Below, in pieces: positions 1 to 8,168 of a stretch of DNA of 58,970 bases. Within the stretch, counting starts at the first letter, position 1; each line of letters starts with the position of its first letter. Origin of the DNA: Paenibacillus woosongensis (lineage in GTDB: Bacteria > Bacillota > Bacilli > Paenibacillales > Paenibacillaceae); assembly GCF_009725165.1 (NCBI RefSeq), contig NZ_WNZW01000020.1, positions 1 to 58,970 on the forward strand, in the 5' to 3' direction. The notes below the pieces were generated by a model. That model was not told the DNA's origin and made no database searches. It saw only the letters and a list, made by a program, of their open reading frames with translations. The translations under genes were made by a program, and so were the position numbers.

Positions 1-448
1 ATTGCAGCAGCGATGGCCGCGACGCTGCAGACGAAGCCTCGCCTGGATCAGCGACATTCTGTCTCGCTTTCTCCATGAAGCGCTGAAACCAGCTCTGAAT
101 CGTCCCCTTCAGGGTAAACGTCGCTGACTTTTTCACCCCGGTCGCCTTTGCCGAATCCTTCTCTGCCTTTATGTAAGTATTTTCCGCATAACGTAAAGCC
201 TGAACCTTCCTCCTCATCTGCTCGTCAATCCGCTCGGCCAGCTTGTCAATTTCCCGCAACAGGCCGCTAGCCTCACGCGCCGCGGAACGCACGTAGTGCT
301 CGGACGGATCGGAATAGGCCGCCTCCACATCGCTTATGAGTCGGTTTAATTCCCTGGACATTCCCGTGATTCCGTTCTCCATCGTGCGCTCCAAACGCTC
401 CAGGTCGCGTGCCAAGCCCCCGACCCGGCCAGGATCCACCTTATTCAA
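1..448 (-). CDS. N-terminal part of an LXG-like polymorphic toxin (runs off the left edge)
   Basis: The first 149 codons of a gene read leftward from a TTG at 446-448; the rest lies outside the window. The translation is nearly identical to the N-terminus of the 766-residue toxin at 55635-57935. It is a charged helical region with no signal peptide, like the LXG/WXG-type helical domains that target proteins to type VII secretion in Bacillales. The TTG start is chosen because the reading frame and sequence match the second copy, which also begins with TTG. The toxic C-terminus cannot be seen, so its activity is unknown; by analogy it probably differs from the other copy. Family assignment is inferred from the paralogue and helical character. 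Confidence 0.7.
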   Translation of the reverse strand, partial: MNKVDPGRVGGLARDLERLERTMENGITGMSRELNRLISDVEAAYSDPSEHYVRSAAREASGLLREIDKLAERIDEQMRRKVQALRYAENTYIKAEKDSAKATGVKKSATFTLKGTIQSWFQRFMEKARQNVADPGEASSAASRPSLLQ

Positions 449-533
449 GCTTGTCCAACCTCATTTCAGGAAAATATTAGTGTCTGATATTTTACCAAAA
501 TGCCTACTTTTAAGGAATAAACCGGTATACCTA
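1..533. repeat. Left copy of a 533-bp direct repeat (toxin 5' end)
   Basis: Positions 1-533 match 57488-58020 in the same orientation, with about ten substitutions by eye. The repeat covers the 5' end of the toxin gene and about 85 bp upstream. Identity stops abruptly after the shared block ending in CCGGTATACC. The repeat may continue beyond the left edge. The two copies are 57.5 kb apart. Confidence 0.95.
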
Positions 534-783
534 TAAGGGACAGGATGGCGATAGGCTAATGAAATCTATATAAATCACTAATATGAAATAAATGGCAGAC
601 GGGAACCGCGAAAGGTGCCTTTAATCATAATCCGCCTATGAACTGCCTAGGAGCCCCCTATGAACATTTCCAACTTTAGGCCTTAAGAATTAGGCAATTC
701 CTCCAACTACAGACATGCCGGCCATGTTCAAACCTAAGCAAAAATTCCACCCAATGATAAACAGCAAGCCAGAATCAGCATCA
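449..783. other. Intergenic stretch, no convincing gene
   Basis: This 335-bp gap holds the upstream part of the direct repeat (to 533) and then unique sequence. Short open frames on the minus strand near 690-780 encode hydrophobic residues but have no clear ribosome site. No tRNA, terminator or promoter could be identified with confidence. Confidence 0.5.
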
Positions 784-1695
784 TCACCTCGCAAGCTCCC
801 GCACAAGCTTGATCCCTGACCTGATCCGGGGACGCCGCAGCTTCTTCTGTACGTAGCGATAGTCCACCAGTTCCACCTGTGCATCCTGCATCGCGTAGGC
901 AAAATCATCGTCAAGCAGCAAACGAAACTCCCATACCCGCTTCTCCCATTCCGGAATATGCGCCAACATCCATGAATTCTCTCTTCCCGGGTGAAAATAC
1001 ATCTCGCTTACGCCGGACGGAAGCCTGTAGAGCTTGCCAATGATCGACTGCTTGAAGCTGTCGTACGTCTCCCCAGCCTGCAAGCCAAAGGAATGCGATA
1101 ATAAATAGTCCGGGATCGGCACTCCCAGCGCATCTGCAAGCGCTGCAGCAAGTGCGACCGGACGTTCAATGCCGGACAACGAACTCAACAGCGGGTCATC
1201 AGGAACAATGCAGCGAAAAAACCGCGCAGGCACTTTCCACCGCGATGCCTTCCAGAACATGAGCGGCAGCAGACTGCGTCCCGTTGCTATGCCGTACAGG
1301 CTGCCCATGTGATTATCGATATGGCTGATCGTTATTCCGGCTTTCTGAACCCGCTCGTATTGGGCGTCCAATTCTTTGGCTACCGCTCTGGTTCGCGCCT
1401 TTTGCTCAAACTCCCTTATAGTCTTATGCATACGGCCGCTCTCATCCTGGAGCGAAATATCGCCGGTTAAGCTTCCCCAGGGCAGCGCCTCGAATTCGCT
1501 CGTCAATGTTAAGTGAAGGCCGATATTGGGCTGCCCCCGGCGGGCGCTCCAGGCTGCGGCTTCTGTAAAGCCGGGGGCTGCGGCCATGATCGTCGCCGAT
1601 GACACTTTGCCTTCCTCCAGCAGGTGCATGATCGCCTCATTCATAGCCGCGCTTTGTCCGAAATCGTCGCAGTTGATGATCAATTTTCTATTCAT
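784..1695 (-). CDS. ChbG/YdjC-family carbohydrate deacetylase
   Basis: About 303 residues. YdjC/ChbG proteins are metal-dependent deacetylases acting on N-acetylated sugars such as chitooligosaccharides. The start reads KLIINCDDFG with the metal-binding Asp-Asp pair. A GLHLTLT motif and a later HIDNHMG motif supply the expected metal-ligand histidines. The ATG at 1695 is preferred over the GTG at 1704, because the AAGGGAG ribosome site lies only two bases from the GTG but eleven from the ATG. The gene overlaps the end of the upstream transporter gene by eight bases, so the two are probably co-translated and the transporter may import the substrate. The substrate is not evident. Confidence 0.85.
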   Translation of the reverse strand: MNRKLIINCDDFGQSAAMNEAIMHLLEEGKVSSATIMAAAPGFTEAAAWSARRGQPNIGLHLTLTSEFEALPWGSLTGDISLQDESGRMHKTIREFEQKARTRAVAKELDAQYERVQKAGITISHIDNHMGSLYGIATGRSLLPLMFWKASRWKVPARFFRCIVPDDPLLSSLSGIERPVALAAALADALGVPIPDYLLSHSFGLQAGETYDSFKQSIIGKLYRLPSGVSEMYFHPGRENSWMLAHIPEWEKRVWEFRLLLDDDFAYAMQDAQVELVDYRYVQKKLRRPRIRSGIKLVRELAR

Positions 1696-3001
1696 GGCTG
1701 CCACGGCTCCCTTCCGTATGATTTTCCCGAAAATCGAATTTTATCGTATAAGATATGATGACGGATATGAGCAGCAGGCATAGCGGTACGACGCTGATTA
1801 AGCATTGAAACGCCAGCGCCGGTTCAGGCCCCGGACGCTCTCCGCTCTCATACCCGAAAATAAGGCCCACCACGAAAAAAGCCAGCGCCGAGATCAGCCC
1901 GCTCGAACGCGTTATGAACCCGCTCACCGCCGTATAGATGCCTTCCCGTCTTAAGCCGGTTTTGGCGGCATCCTCATCAATAATTCGGCCTCCCACCAGC
2001 GCCGGAGTCACCAGGAAGCCTGCGAGCCCAAAGCCAAACACGATGCCTGCCAGCAGACCGCTGGCCAAATTATGGCCGAACCAAAGCGGGATAACGGATA
2101 AGCCGTACGCAATCAGCGACAGCCGCCAGGCTCTGACACCGTCCATGCTGCGAATGATCCAGTACCATAGGAACACCATCGGAATGACCGATACGAACAC
2201 AGAAGCCAGCAGGATCGATACGGAAGCCTCTGGAATCCCTAGTACGTATTTGGCGTAAAAGGGAATGATCGAGCTGACCAGCCCGTTCACCGTTTGGGCA
2301 AAAGAATTGGCGATATTGAACACCCAGAACTTTGTATTCCGCAGCGTCTCCCGAAATGCGGCCAGCAGCCGCAGCGGCTCTCCTTCGCCCGTTTCTCCCT
2401 GTTCCCGCACGCTCATCATGCAGAGGAACATAAATACAGCGAATACGCCCGCATACAGAATAGCCATCTTGGAAAAGCCAACTGCTGTAAAAATAAGAGG
2501 CGTTAATGCCGTACCGACAAGCAGCGCCGCAACCTGGTAGCCCTGCTGAATTGCAGAGGCTTTGGCGCGGAGGCGGTCTCCGCGAAACAGCTCCGGGAAC
2601 AGGGCCCCGTAGTTCACCCACAACACCGTAGCCACGGCCTCGAAGAGAACAAGCATAATAAGAAACCAGCTAAACAGCCCTCGCTCCGCGAGTCCATCTG
2701 GAGGGGAGAATAGGAGTACGAAGCACAGCATGAACAGAGGCATCGCCCCGAACACCCATGGCCTGCGGCGGCCGTAACGGGTATGCGTCCGGTCCGACCA
2801 GTACCCGAATAACGGATTATTGACGGCATCCCAGATAAGAAAAACCATTCGCGCCAAAGTAGCCAGCCCAATGCCCAGCCCCAGCTTCTCCACATAGAAG
2901 TAGCTGTAAAACGAGCTGAAGGCCTGGCTCGGCACCATCATCGCGAACATCCCCAGCGCATAAGCATACGGAGAATTGATCCACTTTCCTTTGGCGCGCA
3001 T
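1688..3001 (-). CDS. MFS/GPH-type sugar:cation symporter
   Basis: A 437-residue polytopic membrane protein with about twelve hydrophobic segments. The cytoplasmic motif after TM2 (SDRTHTRYGRRRPW) is typical of the glycoside-pentoside-hexuronide family, such as MelB and XynB, which import sugars with a cation. The ATG at 3001 follows a GA-rich ribosome site. It overlaps the deacetylase gene downstream, which suggests uptake of an acetylated glycoside. A strong hairpin at 3056-3092 separates it from the ssu operon upstream. GPH specificity cannot be read from sequence. Confidence 0.85.
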   Translation of the reverse strand: MRAKGKWINSPYAYALGMFAMMVPSQAFSSFYSYFYVEKLGLGIGLATLARMVFLIWDAVNNPLFGYWSDRTHTRYGRRRPWVFGAMPLFMLCFVLLFSPPDGLAERGLFSWFLIMLVLFEAVATVLWVNYGALFPELFRGDRLRAKASAIQQGYQVAALLVGTALTPLIFTAVGFSKMAILYAGVFAVFMFLCMMSVREQGETGEGEPLRLLAAFRETLRNTKFWVFNIANSFAQTVNGLVSSIIPFYAKYVLGIPEASVSILLASVFVSVIPMVFLWYWIIRSMDGVRAWRLSLIAYGLSVIPLWFGHNLASGLLAGIVFGFGLAGFLVTPALVGGRIIDEDAAKTGLRREGIYTAVSGFITRSSGLISALAFFVVGLIFGYESGERPGPEPALAFQCLISVVPLCLLLISVIISYTIKFDFRENHTEGSRGSHE

Positions 3002-3055
3002 GTCTCTCTCACACTCCCGCAGAGCAAATCGCCCCGTTAATTACACCTTGAGAAA

Positions 3056-3092
3056 CCAATCAAGCGATCCTGAGGCAGGATCGCTTGATTGG
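3056..3092 (-). terminator. Rho-independent terminator after ssuB
   Basis: A perfect 16-bp stem with a five-base loop (GAGGC). It lies between the end of the ssu operon (3163) and the start of the transporter gene, so it should end the ssu transcript. The T-tract on the minus strand is short, so some read-through is possible. Confidence 0.8.
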
Positions 3093-3162
3093 TGAATGAT
3101 TCCGTATGGAGTATGCTTCATATTTATGCGTGCCATTTTATTTCCAGAACCGGACAATCCCA

Positions 3163-4089
3163 TCAAATATCGTATAAAGGCACATGAGGGCTGGGCGGCT
3201 CCCCGTCATCCCGAGCCAATACCCGGTCAAGAATGATCTGTTCAAAATGGGCAAAGCCCGCATCCCGAGGGCGCGGCCGGGCCAGCGTAATTTGCAGGTC
3301 CAGCGCAATCTCCCCCTGCTCGATCAGAATGACCCGGTCCGCCAAAGCCACTGCCTCGCTCACATCATGCGTAACCATAACGGCTGTAAAGCCCCGCCGC
3401 TTCCATAAATGCTCAATCAGGCGCTGCATCTCGATACGTGTCAACGCGTCCAGCGCGCCAAGCGGTTCATCGAACAGCAGCAGGCGCGGATTCCCGACCA
3501 AGGCCCGGGCCAAAGCGACCCGCTGCCGCTGGCCCCCGGACAGGACGGACGGCCATTCCTCAGCCCGATCCGCCAGCCCGACCAGCTCAAGGGCTTCATA
3601 GGCTCGCCGCCGCGGATCGTTGGAACCCGAGCCGGTCAGACCCAGCTTCACGTTGTCCAGCACAGTATTCCAAGGCAGCAGCCGTGAATCCTGGAACATG
3701 AACCTCGTTGCAGGGTGAATGCCCTGAACCTCCTGCCCCTGCAGCCTCAAGGATCCGCCGCTCGCCTGATCGAGCCCCGATAGAAGGCGCAGCAGCGTGC
3801 TTTTGCCGCAGCCGCTCTGGCCGACGATGGCCACGAAGCTGCCGGGCTGCACCGACATTTGAATGTTCCGCAGCACCTGCTTGCTGCCGAATTGCTTGGA
3901 CACCGCGTCCAGCTCAATCGATACGCCGTTAGTCGCAGTGTTATCCTGCGCAATTTGCTCCCGGTTCTCGTCCGCTTCGGCCTGCAGGGAGGGTTCCTTC
4001 GGCGGCGCATCGAGGTATGGCTCCCGAGGCGTATCCTTTCTTAGACGCTCTTGAATCGCGAGCCTTCTTTGGCGAAATGCGGATGCCAT
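3163..4089 (-). CDS. ssuB: Sulfonate ABC transporter ATPase SsuB
   Basis: A 308-residue ABC ATPase energising sulfonate import. Visible motifs are Walker A GQSGCGKST, signature LSGGQRQRV, and Walker B LLLFDEPLGALD. The length includes an unusual polar N-terminal extension of about 60 residues before the canonical VSIELDAVSKQF start. The ATG at 4089 is chosen because it lies eight bases after AAAGGAGG; the GTG at 4098 falls inside that site. The gene overlaps the permease gene by 49 bases, indicating translational coupling. SsuB, TauB and NrtD are hard to separate, but the adjacent SsuD makes sulfonate the best substrate. Confidence 0.88.
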   Translation of the reverse strand: MASAFRQRRLAIQERLRKDTPREPYLDAPPKEPSLQAEADENREQIAQDNTATNGVSIELDAVSKQFGSKQVLRNIQMSVQPGSFVAIVGQSGCGKSTLLRLLSGLDQASGGSLRLQGQEVQGIHPATRFMFQDSRLLPWNTVLDNVKLGLTGSGSNDPRRRAYEALELVGLADRAEEWPSVLSGGQRQRVALARALVGNPRLLLFDEPLGALDALTRIEMQRLIEHLWKRRGFTAVMVTHDVSEAVALADRVILIEQGEIALDLQITLARPRPRDAGFAHFEQIILDRVLARDDGEPPSPHVPLYDI

Positions 4090-4835
4090 CGCAGCCACCT
4101 CCTTTCAAACCCTTTGGCCATCAGATCTGATAATTTGCCAAGCAGTGCATACAGTAAAATACTAAGCACCACGACGTCCAGCTGGAAGAACTCCCGCGCA
4201 TTCATTGCCATATATCCGATGCCGGAATTGGCCGCGATCGTCTCGGCCACGATTAGCGTCAGCCACATGATGCCGAGAGCGAAACGGAAGCCCACCAGAA
4301 TCGACGGCAGCGCGCCTGGCAGTATAACGCGCCGGTACAGCTCCCAATGGCGCAGCCCGTACACCTGTCCCATTTCAATCAGGCTTGGATCGACCGAGCG
4401 GATGCCATGCAGCGTATTAATGTAAATCGGGAAAAATACGCCCAGCGCGACAAGAAAAATTCTGCCCTCTTCCCCGATGCCAAACCAGGCGATCACGAGC
4501 GGAATCATCGCCAGATGCGGTACGTTTCGGATCATTTGGATCGTGGAATCCGTCAGCTTCTCCGCCAGCGGGATGACTCCATTCAATAATCCCAATACGA
4601 AACCCAGCAAGCCGCCGATGATAAAGCCGATCAGCGCCCTCCACGTGCTGATGCCGATTGCCGCCGCCAATTCCCCGTTCGTCGTGAGCTTCCAGCCGGC
4701 CTGGAACACCTCCACCGGCGACGGCAGCGTGCGTTCGGGCATCAGCCCCGTGCTGCCGAGCACCTGCCAGACGATCAGAATGAACAGGGGGATGTACCAA
4801 GGCAGGGCCTGTAAATGCCAGTTCTTCTTTCCCAT
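4041..4835 (-). CDS. ssuC: Sulfonate ABC transporter permease SsuC
   Basis: A 264-residue BPD-type inner-membrane permease with about six hydrophobic segments. It carries the EAA-like loop that contacts the ATPase (near MGQVYGLRHWELYRRVILPGALP). It pairs with the SsuB ATPase downstream and the SsuA lipoprotein. An AGAGGAG ribosome site precedes the ATG by nine bases. Only 15 bases separate it from ssuD, so it belongs to the same operon. Confidence 0.9.
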   Translation of the reverse strand: MGKKNWHLQALPWYIPLFILIVWQVLGSTGLMPERTLPSPVEVFQAGWKLTTNGELAAAIGISTWRALIGFIIGGLLGFVLGLLNGVIPLAEKLTDSTIQMIRNVPHLAMIPLVIAWFGIGEEGRIFLVALGVFFPIYINTLHGIRSVDPSLIEMGQVYGLRHWELYRRVILPGALPSILVGFRFALGIMWLTLIVAETIAANSGIGYMAMNAREFFQLDVVVLSILLYALLGKLSDLMAKGFERRWLRWHPHFAKEGSRFKSV

Positions 4836-4850
4836 TCGTATCGACTCCTC

Positions 4851-5996
4851 TTAATGTGCCGATGCCTTCGGCGTTGGCCGCACATTGTTTGCTATAAGCT
4901 CGCCAAACGGACTGATGGATGACGGCCCCGCCGCCTCGCTTCTTTGCTGCAGCGGCAGCAGCGGGAACAGCAGCTCCGCCACGCGGTAGGCCTCCTCCAA
5001 ATGCGGATAACCCGAGAATATGAACGTCTCGATCCCGAGATCCGCATATTCCTGCATCCGCTCAGCGACGATGTCCGGACTGCCGACCAGCGCCGTGCCT
5101 GCGCCGCCGCGGACAAGGCCAATCCCTGCCCATAGATTCGGGCTGATCTCCAGCTGCTCCTTGCTGCCGCCATGCAGCGTGGACATCCGCTTCTGCCCGA
5201 CCGAATCGAAACGGGCAAAAATTTTCTGCGCCGCGGCGATCGTCTCCTCATCTAGATGCTTGATGAGATCATGGGCCGCAGCCCAGGCCTCGTTCTCCGT
5301 CTCGCGAACGATGACATGGAGGCGGATGCCGAACCGGATCGTGCGTCCCCGCGCTTCGGCCAGCCTGCGCATCCCGGCAATTTTCTTCGCTACTTCGGCC
5401 GGTGGCTCACCCCAGGTCAAGTAGACGTCGACATGATCCGCAGCCACCTGCTGCGCCGCCTCCGACGAGCCGCCGAACCAGAGTGGCGGATAAGGCTTCT
5501 GAATGCCGGGATATAGAATATGCCCGCCTTCGACCCGAAGATGCTTCCCTTCATAATCAACGGTCTCCCCAGAGAGCTCCCGGCGCCAAATATCGAGAAA
5601 TTCACTCGTCAGCTCATAACGCGCGGAGTGATCAAGAAACAAGCCGTCCCCGGCCAGCTCCACGGGATCGCCACCGGCCACCACGTTCAGCAGCAGCCTG
5701 CCGTCCGAAATACGATCCAATGTCGCGGCCATCCGCGCCGCAAGCGTCGGCGAGGTCAGCCCCGGCCGGAGCGCGACGAGAAACTTCAGACGCTGCGTAA
5801 CAGGCACTAACGACGAAGCGACTACCCACGGATCCTCGCAGGAGCTGCCCGTTGGAATCAATACGCCCTCATAGCCGAGCCGGTCGGCCGCGACGGCAAT
5901 CTGCTGCATATAATGAAGATCCACCGCACGCGCGCCTTGACTGGTACCTAAATAACGCCCATCTCCATGGGTCGGTATGAACCAAAATACTTTCAT
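4851..5996 (-). CDS. ssuD: FMNH2-dependent alkanesulfonate monooxygenase SsuD
   Basis: A bacterial-luciferase-family enzyme that splits the C-S bond of alkanesulfonates, giving sulfite and an aldehyde, using reduced FMN from a partner reductase. Starting at the ATG at 5996 gives 381 residues, the length of the E. coli enzyme, and the N-terminus MKVFWFIPTHGDGRYLGTS matches the family. AGGAGG lies eight bases before this ATG; the upstream in-frame ATG at 6014 has no site. The Rossmann-like TIM-barrel landmarks LVALRPGLTSPTLAARM and NVVAGGDP are present. No SsuE-type flavin reductase is in the window, so reduced FMN must come from elsewhere. Confidence 0.93.
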   Translation of the reverse strand: MKVFWFIPTHGDGRYLGTSQGARAVDLHYMQQIAVAADRLGYEGVLIPTGSSCEDPWVVASSLVPVTQRLKFLVALRPGLTSPTLAARMAATLDRISDGRLLLNVVAGGDPVELAGDGLFLDHSARYELTSEFLDIWRRELSGETVDYEGKHLRVEGGHILYPGIQKPYPPLWFGGSSEAAQQVAADHVDVYLTWGEPPAEVAKKIAGMRRLAEARGRTIRFGIRLHVIVRETENEAWAAAHDLIKHLDEETIAAAQKIFARFDSVGQKRMSTLHGGSKEQLEISPNLWAGIGLVRGGAGTALVGSPDIVAERMQEYADLGIETFIFSGYPHLEEAYRVAELLFPLLPLQQRSEAAGPSSISPFGELIANNVRPTPKASAH

Positions 5997-6039
5997 CACT
6001 TTTCTCCTCCTCATCTATGTCCGTGTCCGTTATACGTGT

Positions 6040-7095
6040 TTATTTTAAAATGGCATCATGGATGTCCAGCTTATCCGGGATCAATCCCAGCTCATGGAAG
6101 GTATCGGCAATCGACTGTTGGGCCTGCACCAGCTCCTCGTCGATCCGCTGAATGCCGTAGGCTCTGCGGCCTGCGGCCAGCTCCAGAGATTCGACATCAA
6201 TTCCGAGCTGGGGCGACAGCTTTTCCGCGAGCTCTCGCGGATGGTCTTTGGACCAAGCGTCGATCTTATCCGCCTCTTCCAGCAGAATCTCTACGAGATC
6301 CGGATACTTCTCGGCAAATTCACGGGTGGCCAGGTAGAATTCATGATTGGAGATAACGCCCTCCCCATTGGCAATCACCCTGCCCCCCGTGGCGGTCTCC
6401 GCAGCGGCGAGGAATGGATCCCAGATGACCCAGGCATCCACGCTTCCCTTCTCGAATGCGGCGCGGGCATCAGCGGGCGGCAGGTATTTTACATCGACAT
6501 CTTTATAATCTACACCGTTCTCCTCCAGCTGCTCTACCAGCAAATAATGAACATTAGAGCCTTTGTTGAGCACAACGGTTTTCCCTTTCAGCTCGGCGAC
6601 GGATTGAAGCGGCGAATCCTTCGGCACGATAATCCCCTCGCTTCGGGGACTGGCCGGCTCATGCGCCAGATAGACGAGCTTGGCACCCGCAGCCTGAGCG
6701 AAAATCGGCGGCGCCTCTCCCGTATGCCCAACGTCGATGCTCCCTACGTTTAGCGCCTCAAGCAATTGCGGCCCACCCGGGAACTCCGTCCATTCGATTT
6801 TAATGTTGCGTTCTTCCTCCAGGCGGCGATCCAGCGCTCCGTCTGCTTTCAGAATATTGATCGTCCCGTATTTCTGATATCCGATGCGGATCGTAATATC
6901 CCTCGTCTCGGACGGCGCATCCGCTGTCGCTGCTTCTAAGGAGGGCGTGGCTGCTGCTCCCCCCGAGGCCGAGCGGCCCTCCGCCTGGCCTCCGCTGCCG
7001 TTTGCACTGCAGGCGGACAATGCCACCGCCAGCAGCAAAGCCGAAGCCGCCGCGATAACTCCCTGTGCTGCCCGTTTGGACTTTCTCTTTTCCAT
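6040..7095 (-). CDS. ssuA: Sulfonate-binding lipoprotein SsuA
   Basis: A 351-residue solute-binding protein, first gene of the ssu operon. It begins with a lipoprotein signal (KRKSKRAAQG, hydrophobic core, lipobox LSAC), then a Ser/Gly/Ala-rich linker. The binding domain opens with ITIRIGYQKYGTINILKADG as in the NMT1/SsuA family. The protein should be anchored outside the membrane and hand sulfonates to SsuBC. GGGGGAG lies six bases before the ATG. A possible structured leader lies upstream at 7157-7206. Confidence 0.9.
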   Translation of the reverse strand: MEKRKSKRAAQGVIAAASALLLAVALSACSANGSGGQAEGRSASGGAAATPSLEAATADAPSETRDITIRIGYQKYGTINILKADGALDRRLEEERNIKIEWTEFPGGPQLLEALNVGSIDVGHTGEAPPIFAQAAGAKLVYLAHEPASPRSEGIIVPKDSPLQSVAELKGKTVVLNKGSNVHYLLVEQLEENGVDYKDVDVKYLPPADARAAFEKGSVDAWVIWDPFLAAAETATGGRVIANGEGVISNHEFYLATREFAEKYPDLVEILLEEADKIDAWSKDHPRELAEKLSPQLGIDVESLELAAGRRAYGIQRIDEELVQAQQSIADTFHELGLIPDKLDIHDAILK

Positions 7096-7156
7096 ATCAA
7101 GCTCCCCCTTCTCTTCCTTTCACCAATCCTCAAAAAGTCCCTAAGAAAACACAAAG

Positions 7157-7206
7157 GTCCCCCTGATCGAAAGGCATATTACATGCCACTGTTCGATAAG
7201 AGAGAC
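7157..7206 (-). promoter_or_regulatory. Candidate structured leader of the ssu operon
   Basis: On the minus strand, 60 to 110 bases before ssuA, nested complementary pieces occur: GGTC with GACC outside, ATCGAA with TTCGAT in the middle, and GGCAT with ATGCC inside. They could fold into one branched or bulged hairpin. A fragment CTCTTATC resembles the start of SAM-I riboswitches, but the rest of that consensus is absent. Function is unknown; sulfur control would be logical. Confidence 0.35.
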
Positions 7207-7327
7207 CCTCCGGCGGTCCGGTGAAGTCAATTTAATTCTGTTAATTCACATCAACTAACTTGGATTATTTTGTATATTATCATCGGGGCAGGATGGTGTC
7301 AAGAATTTTTCTCTACGCTATAGCGTT

Positions 7328-7549
7328 TCACTTTCGCAAGTTGAAGTATTCTTTATCCACTCTTAATTGCTGTTTTAGTATACGGTTAAACAACCCCTTA
7401 CCAATTTCACCCGTACCTTTAGATACGGCAGACCGTAATATCTGACCGTCTGGCAAAGTTTTCTGATAAATTTTATCACGGCCCGTTTGCCGAATCATCA
7501 CCCAGCCGTCACGTCTTAAAAAATTCTCTAAATCACTCCAGCTAGGCAT
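7328..7549 (-). CDS. HicA-like toxin lacking the usual catalytic histidine
   Basis: A 73-residue basic protein starting MPSWSDLENFLRRDGWVM. Its shape (SWxDLxxFLxxDGW, then KxLPDGxxLRxxVSKG, then LFxRILKQQL) resembles the HicA/YcfA-type small RNA-binding toxins that pair with HicB antitoxins. The conserved histidine of classic HicA, near the GxH turn, is replaced here by RQTGRDK, so it either uses another residue or is a divergent branch. The start codon lies inside the 3' end of the antitoxin gene (8-base overlap), typical of co-translated TA pairs. The order antitoxin-then-toxin is the reverse of classic hicAB. Confidence 0.65.
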   Translation of the reverse strand: MPSWSDLENFLRRDGWVMIRQTGRDKIYQKTLPDGQILRSAVSKGTGEIGKGLFNRILKQQLRVDKEYFNLRK

Positions 7550-7958
7550 GGAACATTTGCTTAACCGACTCAATATCGTCTTCCAGCAGTACACGCAATA
7601 CATACGGGGCATGCTTACGCCGGTTCGGCGTATTGTAATATTGCGAATAATTATTCTCATAGTCCAGAGCATATTCAATTAACTGTCGCGCTAATTCACC
7701 TCTAAGCTCTTCGAGTGTCTCGCCATCGGCAACGATATCTTCGATTTGCTCGATTGAACCAGCGTATCTGCCATCTTCATCTTGTTCGTACTCAAAGGTC
7801 AATTCATATATAGACAGCAATTCCTTCGTTTGTTGTTTGGAGAATGCCATGATCACATCTCTGTTCCGTTTAATCGCCTGAGGCTTCTCACGCACGATAG
7901 TATCTATAAATCCACCAAAATTCGCTCTAACATCGGTTGCATTCAGAACAGTTTGCAT
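7542..7958 (-). CDS. Antitoxin with Phd-like and HicB-like parts
   Basis: A 138-residue acidic protein. Residues 1-45 (NATDVRANFGGFIDTIVREK) resemble the Phd/YefM DNA-binding antitoxin fold. Residues 50-135 (FEYEQDEDGRYAGSIEQIEDIVADGETLEEL) resemble the HicB partial-RNase-H fold that sequesters HicA. The second ATG (7958) is preferred, since AGGAGGG directly abuts the first ATG at 7964 and is six bases from the second. It should neutralise the overlapping toxin and repress its own promoter; a dyad at 8003-8020 is the likely operator. Confidence 0.7.
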   Translation of the reverse strand: MQTVLNATDVRANFGGFIDTIVREKPQAIKRNRDVIMAFSKQQTKELLSIYELTFEYEQDEDGRYAGSIEQIEDIVADGETLEELRGELARQLIEYALDYENNYSQYYNTPNRRKHAPYVLRVLLEDDIESVKQMFHA

Positions 7959-8002
7959 ATTCATCCCTCCTCACCCCCATTGTACAGAAATATGTACAGA
8001 AT

Positions 8003-8020
8003 GTACACTCTGTAGTGTAC
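8003..8020. promoter_or_regulatory. Inverted repeat, probable operator of the toxin-antitoxin pair
   Basis: Perfect 7-bp arms GTACACT and AGTGTAC around a CTGT loop, about 45 bases before the antitoxin start. Two direct copies of TGTACAGA follow at 7981-7988 and 7993-8000. Clustered TGTAC units in front of an autoregulated antitoxin suggest cooperative repressor binding. Confidence 0.55.
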
Positions 8021-8168
8021 TCATGAATCAATTAAAATATTCTTTCAATTCAAAAATACACTAAATACGGTGTCTTTACCTCCACCCCTCATGACACCCC
8101 CTACATGTTAACGCCATATGATAACGATAAGATAGGCAATTATAAATTAAGAAAGGGCTATTATTTCT

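Noticed and set aside
336..536. Plus-strand open frame of 66 codons, repeated at 57823-58023
   Set aside because: It is the antisense shadow of the toxin N-terminus and is duplicated only because the repeat is; no ribosome site.
7157..7206. SAM-I (S-box) riboswitch before the ssu operon
   Set aside because: Only CTCTTATC matches; the GGAGGGA, GAUGAA and GGCAACC blocks of the consensus are absent or out of order.
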